DNA of 64,000 nt from Rhodospirillales bacterium (GTDB lineage Bacteria; Pseudomonadota; Alphaproteobacteria; Rhodospirillales; UBA2165). This document shows, one piece after another, positions 28,672-36,888 of the stretch (positions within the stretch are counted from its first letter, which is position 1; the number at the start of each line of letters is the position of its first letter). Below the pieces are notes generated by a model. It did not search any database, had not been told where the DNA came from, and saw only the letters and a list, made by a program, of their open reading frames with translations. The DNA lies in NCBI GenBank assembly GCA_028345065.1, contig JAOMCN010000002.1, forward strand, positions 1 to 64,000, written 5' to 3'. Made by a program: the position numbers and the translations under genes.

Positions 28672-29798
28672 ACTTGTTCAGTGACCAAGATCGTCTTGTC
28701 ATACGTGCTTTAAAAACAGAACAAATGAAAGATATCGATACCTACGCTTTCTTCGTACCGGGTTCCCAGATCGTGGAAATTGCAGATATCAGTCGCGTCG
28801 CCCGCGATAAGAGCGATAAGTTAAAAGGTTTCCAGCGCAAGGAAATAAAAAACCACGTAAAATCCATTGTTGATTATCTAGATCAGGGGAACATCTTATT
28901 CCCTAATGCAATTATTTTAGCTCTCGGTCGAGAGGTCGAATTTAAACAATCCCGCGGTCCCGCGCCCGAAGGACTAACCAACGTTGCAAGTATGGGGACC
29001 CTCCACATCCCGAGGAGAATGGAAGGTGAGCGCGTAGCCTGGATTGTCGATGGACAGCAGAGATCCATGGCATTGTCAAAAGCCAAAAACTCTCAGATCC
29101 CCGTGCCGGTGGTTGCATTCGTCGCCTCCGACCTGGAAACACAGCGCTCGCAATTTATTCTAGTAAACAAGGCTCGCCCCCTCCCGAGCGCCCTCATCAA
29201 TGAACTGCTGCCAGAAGTGAACACACTCCTTCCCAGTGACCTAACGGTAAAAATTATTCCCGCTGAATTAACAAACCTCCTAAATAAAGACCCGAATTCT
29301 CCATTCCACAAACTCATTATCAGGCCCTCCGATGACAATCGTGATCCGGTGATCACTCAATCGGCACTGATTGAAGCCTTTAAGCAAAATCTCCGCCCTC
29401 CCCTCGGTGCCCTAAACCAGTTCAAGGGACTAGGAAATGCACCCTCAGATATGGATGGAATGTACAAGTCCATAATCGTCTACTGGTCTAAAGTTAAAGA
29501 AACATTTCCCGAAGCCTGGGGGATCCCCTCCACAAAAAGCCGACTGATGCACTCCGCTGGAATTCGCGTCATGGGCGAGTTGATGGACCAGGTGATGCTC
29601 CGGGCGGATGGTTCCGTAGACCCCGTCGGAGAGATCAAAAAATCATTGGATCGAATTAAACCGCACTGCAGATGGACAGAAGGTACCTGGGAAGAACTTG
29701 GCTGGAATTGGAATGACGTCCAAAGTATAGGTCCCCACATAGGACGGTTATCCAATTATCTGCTTCAGATTGACCGACAAGGTTCGAGGCAGCATTAA
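28668..29798 (+). CDS. dpdB: DGQHR-domain protein DpdB-like (copy 1)
   Basis: VAWIVDGQQRSMALSKAKNSQIPVPVVAFV...QRSQFILVNKARPLPSALINELLPEV. Confidence 0.82.
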   Translation: MNLFSDQDRLVIRALKTEQMKDIDTYAFFVPGSQIVEIADISRVARDKSDKLKGFQRKEIKNHVKSIVDYLDQGNILFPNAIILALGREVEFKQSRGPAPEGLTNVASMGTLHIPRRMEGERVAWIVDGQQRSMALSKAKNSQIPVPVVAFVASDLETQRSQFILVNKARPLPSALINELLPEVNTLLPSDLTVKIIPAELTNLLNKDPNSPFHKLIIRPSDDNRDPVITQSALIEAFKQNLRPPLGALNQFKGLGNAPSDMDGMYKSIIVYWSKVKETFPEAWGIPSTKSRLMHSAGIRVMGELMDQVMLRADGSVDPVGEIKKSLDRIKPHCRWTEGTWEELGWNWNDVQSIGPHIGRLSNYLLQIDRQGSRQH

Positions 29799-31168
29799 TG
29801 AAATTTTTATACGCCGATGGCTTGGATTTTGTTGATCCAAATTACAATTTTTTGGAGGATAGGTCACAACCGGGAAGGGAGCCTTACTGGGATGATGAAT
29901 TCATGCACGAGCATCTCGAGGAACCGCCGTTTGACGGGTATCTTGTTTCAAGAAGTATCGTTTTAGGTCATTATATAGAAAATAATTCATTCCCAGCCAA
30001 ATATACGATGGGGCAGAGTCAAAGATTACTGCGGAAAGGCGTTAGAAAATTTCTCCGTATAGACAACCCAAAATATGATGACCTCATGATCATGGGTGAT
30101 TGCGGCGCCTACAGCTATCATAAACTTGAGAAACCGCCCTATAGCCCAAAAACATTATTAGAATTCTATAGCGACGGTGGTTTTACCCATGGCTGTTCCG
30201 TCGACCACATTATTTTTCAGTTTGATCGAAACCTCAGTGGGATGGAAGCTTTCAGGGACACGAAAGACCCAGACGCAGGAATTAAAATCAAAGACCGTTG
30301 GGACATTACACAGGAAAATGCCGAAGTCTTCCTGAGAGAGAGCAAACAAATGACAACACCATTTATCCCCCTAGGAGTGATCCAGGGATGGTCACCCGGA
30401 AGCATGGCAAAGGCAGCCCATAATTTAGTGGCCATGGGATATGACTATTTAGCTTTGGGAGGCATGGCCGTTTCTGCGGTGGACACGATACAGGTCGCAC
30501 TTGAAGAAATTCGCAAACAGATACCTGACTATATAAAATTACATCTTTTAGGGTTCGGAAAAGTTGATCAAATTGATGATATTATGGACTATAATGTCAC
30601 CAGTATAGATACAACCTCCCCCATGCTTCGTGCATTTAAAGACGTTCAAAGAAGTTTTTTCATGCCTGGTGATGACAGTGGACTTAAATATTACGCCAGT
30701 GTTCGGATTCCCCAGGCGACTGAAAATGCGGGGCTCAAACTTTTAGTAAAGAAAGGTGTTTTTTCTCAGGAATACCTCATTCAGCAGGAGAAAGGTGCCC
30801 TCACCGCTTTAAGGAACTATGACCAAGGTAAGGTTGATATGGGGACTGTATTGGGAGCGGTTATGGCATATACGAAAAGTGTCCAAACGAACCCAAAGAC
30901 GGGAGCACCGCCAACCAAATCGAAGATGTCTGGTATTAAAAACCTCTACACTGAACTTCTGAATGATCGTCCCTGGAGTGCCTGCGACTGTGCGGTTTGC
31001 AGGAAGGCTTCTATTGAAGTGGCTATATTCAGAGCCAGTAATCGCAATAAAAGACGCGGTATGCATAATACTTGGGTCTTCAATAACCGTCTCAAGCAAT
31101 TCAATCAAAAGGGAGGCATTAATGGATCAGCAGATGAAATTTTCAGCGATCAGAGCAAAGCAAAGTAA
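29798..31168 (+). CDS. dpdA: TGT-like DNA transglycosylase DpdA
   Basis: LMIMGDCGAYSYHKLEKPPYSPKTLLEFYSDGGFTHGCSVDHII; 'YLALGGMAV'; Cys cluster CDCAVCRK; position between DpdB-like and queC genes. Confidence 0.85.
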   Translation: MKFLYADGLDFVDPNYNFLEDRSQPGREPYWDDEFMHEHLEEPPFDGYLVSRSIVLGHYIENNSFPAKYTMGQSQRLLRKGVRKFLRIDNPKYDDLMIMGDCGAYSYHKLEKPPYSPKTLLEFYSDGGFTHGCSVDHIIFQFDRNLSGMEAFRDTKDPDAGIKIKDRWDITQENAEVFLRESKQMTTPFIPLGVIQGWSPGSMAKAAHNLVAMGYDYLALGGMAVSAVDTIQVALEEIRKQIPDYIKLHLLGFGKVDQIDDIMDYNVTSIDTTSPMLRAFKDVQRSFFMPGDDSGLKYYASVRIPQATENAGLKLLVKKGVFSQEYLIQQEKGALTALRNYDQGKVDMGTVLGAVMAYTKSVQTNPKTGAPPTKSKMSGIKNLYTELLNDRPWSACDCAVCRKASIEVAIFRASNRNKRRGMHNTWVFNNRLKQFNQKGGINGSADEIFSDQSKAK

Positions 31169-32204
31169 AGACCATTCAGTTGTTTCTTTTCCCGCAAGAG
31201 CATCGGAAATCCTGGAAATCGCTTCGATTGATCGTATTTCACGCGATCAAGATGGAAAAATCAAAGGATTTCAGAGACCTCAAATTGCCCTCCATATCAA
31301 TGAAATAAGGGATTACCTATCGCAAGATGATGCCGTCCTGCCAAATCCTATTGTCCTGGCCTTCACGGAGGCGGTTGAAGTTACCGAAATAGATGGCAAA
31401 CTTGTCGAATTTACCATTGATATTTCCAAGGGAGCACCAGGTTTAGTCGTCGACGGACAACAGAGACTTACGGCCTTAAGCGGCATTCCAGGAAAAGACT
31501 TTGAGGTATTTGTTTCTGCACTGATTTGCAAAGACGAAGAAGAACTCAGAAAACAATTTATCCTCATTAACAACACCAAACCCCTACCAAAGTCTTTGAT
31601 TTATGAATTGCTTCCCGAGGTCGGTGGTCTGCCTGAAAGGCTTTCGTCAAGATCGCTGGCTGCTAAACTCATTGAAATGCTCAATTACCAGGAGGGGTCT
31701 GCACTTAAGGGGCAGATCAACCAACATACCAATCCAGATGGTGTATTGGGCGATTACTCCATTCAAAAGTTAATCATGAATTCTTTGAGCGACGGTGCCT
31801 GCCGTGAAATGATGTCTGACGACGATGGCATGGAGAAGTGTTTATCCCTCGTTAGTGAATTCTTTTTTGCAGTCCAACAGACATTTCCTGAAGCTTGGCA
31901 TGATCATACCGTGAAGACATCCCGCCTTCTCCACGGAGCTGGTTTGATTTCCATGGGATATGTAATGGAGTTTTTGTATTTTAGGGATAACGCCAAAACA
32001 AGAGGGGACTTTCTGAACGGACTTAAACCTTTTGAGGGGCGTCTTCCATGGACCAAAGGCGAATGGGTATTTGAAGAAAATGAAACCCGTCCCTGGAATA
32101 GCATACAAAATCTAAACCGCGATATTCAGTTACTGGCGTCATACTTAACAAGGGAACTCAAAAGGCACTCAAACCAAAAAATAGTCCCACTCCAGACAGC
32201 TTAA
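31122..32204 (+). CDS. DGQHR-domain protein DpdB-like (copy 2)
   Basis: ATG at 31122 (ORF track starts upstream at 30963). GLVVDGQQRLTALSGIPGKDFEVFVSALI...RKQFILINNTKPLPKSLIYELLPEV. Confidence 0.82.
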   Translation: MDQQMKFSAIRAKQSKDHSVVSFPARASEILEIASIDRISRDQDGKIKGFQRPQIALHINEIRDYLSQDDAVLPNPIVLAFTEAVEVTEIDGKLVEFTIDISKGAPGLVVDGQQRLTALSGIPGKDFEVFVSALICKDEEELRKQFILINNTKPLPKSLIYELLPEVGGLPERLSSRSLAAKLIEMLNYQEGSALKGQINQHTNPDGVLGDYSIQKLIMNSLSDGACREMMSDDDGMEKCLSLVSEFFFAVQQTFPEAWHDHTVKTSRLLHGAGLISMGYVMEFLYFRDNAKTRGDFLNGLKPFEGRLPWTKGEWVFEENETRPWNSIQNLNRDIQLLASYLTRELKRHSNQKIVPLQTA

Positions 32205-32213
32205 TGGCTATTC

Positions 32214-32924
32214 ATGACTAGCGATTTTGAAAACTCAGCGTTGGTCCTGTTTTCAGGAGGGCAAGACTCAACCACGTGCCTTGCCTGGGCATTAGATAGA
32301 TATAAGAGAGTGGAAACAGTTGGCTTCGACTACGGACAGAGGCATGCAGTTGAATTGGACTGCCGTACAACCATACGCAGCAATATTGCCCCCCTAAAGG
32401 AGGAGTGGAAAGATCGCCTAGGAGAAGATCACGTCCTCGACATCAAGGTCCTAGGTGAGATAGGCGAGACGGCAATGACGCGAGACGTGGAAATCACTTA
32501 TGAAGAAACGGGATTACCCAATACCTTTGTTCCAGGACGAAATTTAATTTTTTTCAATTTCGCTGCCGCCCTCGCCTATCGCCGTGGCATCAAACATCTC
32601 GTAGGTGGAATGTGCGAAACAGATTACTCAGGGTATCCCGACTGCAGAGATGATACCTTGAAGTCACTGCAGGCGACCTTGAACCTAGGAATGGAAATGA
32701 GGTTCGTCGTCCATACCCCACTAATGTGGATTGATAAGGCTGAAACCTGGAAGATGGCAGAAGAGTTGGGCGGTGGTCCCTTAATCAGTTTAATTATAGA
32801 GGAAACTCACACCTGTTATATCGGTGACCGTAAAACCAAATCCGAATGGGGGTATGGATGCGGAGACTGTCCCGCATGTCAGCTCAGAAAAAATGGGTGG
32901 AATGCCTGGAATAATTCCAGCTAA
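32214..32924 (+). CDS. queC: 7-cyano-7-deazaguanine synthase QueC
   Basis: [19 protein letters not shown]-loop; [18 protein letters not shown]-terminal zinc Cys '[26 protein letters not shown]'. Confidence 0.93.
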   Translation: MTSDFENSALVLFSGGQDSTTCLAWALDRYKRVETVGFDYGQRHAVELDCRTTIRSNIAPLKEEWKDRLGEDHVLDIKVLGEIGETAMTRDVEITYEETGLPNTFVPGRNLIFFNFAAALAYRRGIKHLVGGMCETDYSGYPDCRDDTLKSLQATLNLGMEMRFVVHTPLMWIDKAETWKMAEELGGGPLISLIIEETHTCYIGDRKTKSEWGYGCGDCPACQLRKNGWNAWNNSS

Positions 32925-33071
32925 TAATTGTCGCAAGAATGGCTAAATCTCGAATAAGATTTGAATACAACTTACACAATTAATTACTCTCCTCTTGTAT
33001 TCCTATATCTAATTGATTTAAATAGAAAAAATACACGGCAAAACCAATTAAATTTCTCTGGGGAGGGAACT

Positions 33072-36000
33072 TTGAGTTGGCCGTATGTCACATCAAGCGA
33101 CGACCACGCCAAAGATCTTGGTGTTGGGAAGCTTGTTGCCATTGATGACGTAAAAGCAGTCATTCATTATTTTCACAATCCCGCCGAGACCTCAATTGAA
33201 AGAGAAGTGCTGTCGCCAAGCGTTCAACCAGCGGAAATCTTGAGGCAAACCAGGGCATATTATGACGATCCCCAGAGAGGGTGGCGCGTTGGAAGAGTGA
33301 TGTCCGCCGATAGACCGGCAAACAGGGTATTTGTTCGCTTCCCAGGTAGGGTTGAGGAGGATCTGAGTACCGACGATGTTTATGTTCGTTGGAACAAACC
33401 GGTTGACGACCCCTCTCATTATCTAGCCGAACTCCTCACTGAAACCAGCCGTTTCTCAGTAGCTAGGCATGATTTTATGGCCTCACTTAATCGCCAAAGA
33501 ACAGCGTGTAGAGGAATGTCCGCCTTAATTTCATCCCAAATTGAGTTACTGGATCATCAAATCAATGTCATAGAAAAAGTCCTTCAGGATCCGGTACAGC
33601 GATACCTGCTAGCCGATGAAGTCGGTCTCGGGAAAACAATTGAAACTGGGGTTATCATCCGACAAAGGGTCATCGATAATCCTAAAAACCATAAAATATT
33701 AATTTTAACGCCCCCACAATTAACTCTCCAGTGGCAATTAGAACTCAAAGAAAAGTTTAATTTAACCAGTCAATTGGGGGAAGGTTCCGTTATCATCATT
33801 CCGTTTGATAACCCGGAGCAACTCAAACACCATATGGTTGGCGCTGATATGATCGTAGTGGATGAAGCCCATCATATTGGAACTAATGTTGAGTTACATA
33901 AAACACTGCTTAAGAATGTAAAAAGTATTCCCAGCATTATTCTTCTAACAGCTACCCCTGTCCTAAATAATGAGGAAAAATACCTCCAAATACTTAATTT
34001 ACTCGATCCCGTTGTTTATTCATTAGATAAAAAAAATGAGTTCACGACAAAAATAAAAAACCGGGATGAACTGGCAAGAACTGTAGCGCAATTATTGCCG
34101 ATTAATTGCCTTATTCTGGACGATTACCTCAATAAATTAAAAAAAATGTTTCCATCTGATGGCATCTTGTCCGAAACTTGCGCCGCATTAGAAAAAACAC
34201 TCAAAACAGTTACCGACGAAACCGATCCTGTTTTCTTAGATCAGTTAGCAGTTCTCAAGGCCCATGTTTCTGAGACTTATCGCCTCGACAGACGAATTCT
34301 AAGAAATCGACGACAAAGTGTGGAAGGATTAACTCCTGAACGAGATGGTGTGGAATTTATAGACTACTCTTCCTCCGACAACGCTCACATCTTTCAACAA
34401 ATAAATACCTGGCGTACAGAATGTATGAGCGAATTCTATGGACGGGATGATAGCCCGGAATACCAAGGTCTAAGAAAAACTTTCGCTGAGATTGTTGATG
34501 CAACTCTGACTTCCAGAGAAAAACTATTAACTGTTATTGCTGGTAGGGAAAGTTCCAATACCCCAGGAACCGTAGATTTATTATTTGAAGCAGAATGGGC
34601 AGCTAAAACGATGTCCTACCTGACCAACAATCTCATAGACGAAGAAAAATGTGATCAGTTACTCCGTTTAGTAGAACAATTAAGAAAAACGCAGAAGATC
34701 GTGATATTTTGCAGCGACCGAAAAACAGCCAGGCATATCTCGAAGTATCTTGATGAGAATACCGATTACGAAATTTGTGAACACATTGACGATACTGATC
34801 ATAATTCTCCGAACTGGCGACAGTTTCTTGAGAGCGACGATCACCCCGTCCTCGTTTGCAGCCAAGTTGCCGAAGAAGGTCTAAATCTGCAAGGTGGTGA
34901 AAAATGCGTTATCCACTTTGACCTTCCTATCAACCCGAACCGAATTGAACAGCGTATTGGTCGCCTGGACAGATTTGGAACTGGACAAAAAATTAAATCA
35001 TACGTCTTAAGATGTGAGGACAGCCCCCTGGAAGGTGCTTGGAGTGAAGTATTAGATGCAGGTTTATCCGTTTTTGATCAATCGATAGCAAGTTTGCAGT
35101 ATGTCATTGAAGAACAGTTAACCCAAACCCGGGAAAGCCTCCTGGAAGAGGGGGAAGAGGCCTTTCAGCAACTAACTGAAAAGTTATCCGGAGATGATGG
35201 AATTGTTGCCCAGGAACTGGATAAAATTAAAAATCAAGAGATTTTAGATAGTCTCGAAGAGATTAATGAAGATCGTTATGATGGATTATATGATGTAGAC
35301 GCTAAAGGACGGGGAATTCAAGCTGCGGTGCAGGGATGGTCCTGTAAAATCCTTCAGCTAAAAAAGTTCTTTGATGACCCAACCATTGAAGTCTTCAATT
35401 ACCCTCCTTATTTCAATGATATAAATTTGGACGCGCACCAGAGGGAAGTACGCCAGATTATAGCTAAATGGCTAAGGGAAAATCCCCAAGAAAGCATTTG
35501 GGATCAGACCAAAGCAACTCCCGTTCCTATTGGAAACCAACCAGATCGGCTTAAGATATTGGAAGATCAGACAATGGATCTTCTATACAGCGAGGCCATT
35601 ATTCCAGAAAGCCAGAACAATAAGTCCGACCCCAGGGACATAGACGACCTTATGGAGTTCTTGAGGTTCAGGCTCAGTCCACTGGTTCTCCAGTTTGCGG
35701 GGTCCAAAATTGCACTTGAGGAAACCCATCGATTTAAATACGACCCCCTTACATCATTGATTCCCGCCGACAGATTTATTATGGAAATTAGTACGTCAGT
35801 AATCCATTCAAATCACCGCCGGGCGGGAAAAGGTTACATGACATTTCCATATACGTCGAAACGTCTTACAGCCGTTTCACGAAAACAACCTGATATACGC
35901 GTTTTGCGGTATGGAGAAGAATTTATATCAGGTATTATGAAAATCACCGAGAGCGAAGACAGAGGAAAGAGTACGGCACTTTGGAGAAGAGTAAACAACT

Positions 36001-36887
36001 ACTCCCCAGACAATGGAACTGCCGATTTATTTTTTCGATGCAGTTTTCTCATTGAAACTGATACTGATACCGCCTTAAAACATTTGTCAGACACTGATGA
36101 CGACGAAGTTGATTCTTCCTTAGAGGCGGTCTTAAAACGCAGAGGTGACATGGTTTTTCCAGGCTTTTACGAAACAGTGTGGATTAACGAGGAGTTAGAA
36201 CTTGTCGATGAAACATTTATTACCAATAACCTGATTTGGCAATTTGGAGCACGGAACAGAAACGACGACCAGAGAAACTGGGATATAAAAACCAACGAAC
36301 TTTGGGAAGTGCTATTTTCCAGACTTCCGGATCACAAAAATATATGGAAAGACCTGGTTCTCTCCGTGCCCGGGAAAGGGAGGGAGGCATTGTTAAAAAA
36401 AACACAACTTTCCACTAAATCACAAACGGCTATCGACGACATGCGTGCGATTGATGTGCGACGATTTGCCCAATTAAATACGAGGATTGCAAATCCTGAT
36501 AACCCGTCGATATTATCGGATCAAGAGGCCCTTAAAAGAGAACAGAAAATCTCAAAGTTTCTCGAAAAGGGAATAAAAAACCCCAAAATTATTTTGGACG
36601 CAATTTCAGCGGTCTTTTTGTCCAATCAGGATTTTGGGTCTAAAACTGACATAGTTGAACCTCCAGCCTCGCCTAAACATGTCAAAACGAAAAAAGCCTC
36701 GCCTAAACATGTCAAAACGAAGCGAGCCTCAATCCACCCGGTGGAAGAGATTGTTGGCGAAGTAGTCGAGGAGGCAATCGTCGGCGAGATTGTGAAATCA
36801 ATCATCAATGGCAGTAGTGATGACGAAGAAGAGAAGAACACCGAAGATGGAAAAAACCCCCTTAATTTGAACTCAAGACGCTTATAA
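33072..36887 (+). CDS. dpdE: SNF2/SF2 helicase-like protein DpdE
   Basis: ADEVGLGKTIETG, VDEAHH, LLTATPV, 'NLQGGEKCVIHFDLPINPNRIEQRIGRLDRFG'; probable TTG start 33072 preceded by GGGAGGGA (ORF track start 32961). Confidence 0.85.
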   Translation: MSWPYVTSSDDHAKDLGVGKLVAIDDVKAVIHYFHNPAETSIEREVLSPSVQPAEILRQTRAYYDDPQRGWRVGRVMSADRPANRVFVRFPGRVEEDLSTDDVYVRWNKPVDDPSHYLAELLTETSRFSVARHDFMASLNRQRTACRGMSALISSQIELLDHQINVIEKVLQDPVQRYLLADEVGLGKTIETGVIIRQRVIDNPKNHKILILTPPQLTLQWQLELKEKFNLTSQLGEGSVIIIPFDNPEQLKHHMVGADMIVVDEAHHIGTNVELHKTLLKNVKSIPSIILLTATPVLNNEEKYLQILNLLDPVVYSLDKKNEFTTKIKNRDELARTVAQLLPINCLILDDYLNKLKKMFPSDGILSETCAALEKTLKTVTDETDPVFLDQLAVLKAHVSETYRLDRRILRNRRQSVEGLTPERDGVEFIDYSSSDNAHIFQQINTWRTECMSEFYGRDDSPEYQGLRKTFAEIVDATLTSREKLLTVIAGRESSNTPGTVDLLFEAEWAAKTMSYLTNNLIDEEKCDQLLRLVEQLRKTQKIVIFCSDRKTARHISKYLDENTDYEICEHIDDTDHNSPNWRQFLESDDHPVLVCSQVAEEGLNLQGGEKCVIHFDLPINPNRIEQRIGRLDRFGTGQKIKSYVLRCEDSPLEGAWSEVLDAGLSVFDQSIASLQYVIEEQLTQTRESLLEEGEEAFQQLTEKLSGDDGIVAQELDKIKNQEILDSLEEINEDRYDGLYDVDAKGRGIQAAVQGWSCKILQLKKFFDDPTIEVFNYPPYFNDINLDAHQREVRQIIAKWLRENPQESIWDQTKATPVPIGNQPDRLKILEDQTMDLLYSEAIIPESQNNKSDPRDIDDLMEFLRFRLSPLVLQFAGSKIALEETHRFKYDPLTSLIPADRFIMEISTSVIHSNHRRAGKGYMTFPYTSKRLTAVSRKQPDIRVLRYGEEFISGIMKITESEDRGKSTALWRRVNNYSPDNGTADLFFRCSFLIETDTDTALKHLSDTDDDEVDSSLEAVLKRRGDMVFPGFYETVWINEELELVDETFITNNLIWQFGARNRNDDQRNWDIKTNELWEVLFSRLPDHKNIWKDLVLSVPGKGREALLKKTQLSTKSQTAIDDMRAIDVRRFAQLNTRIANPDNPSILSDQEALKREQKISKFLEKGIKNPKIILDAISAVFLSNQDFGSKTDIVEPPASPKHVKTKKASPKHVKTKRASIHPVEEIVGEVVEEAIVGEIVKSIINGSSDDEEEKNTEDGKNPLNLNSRRL

Positions 36888-36888
36888 T

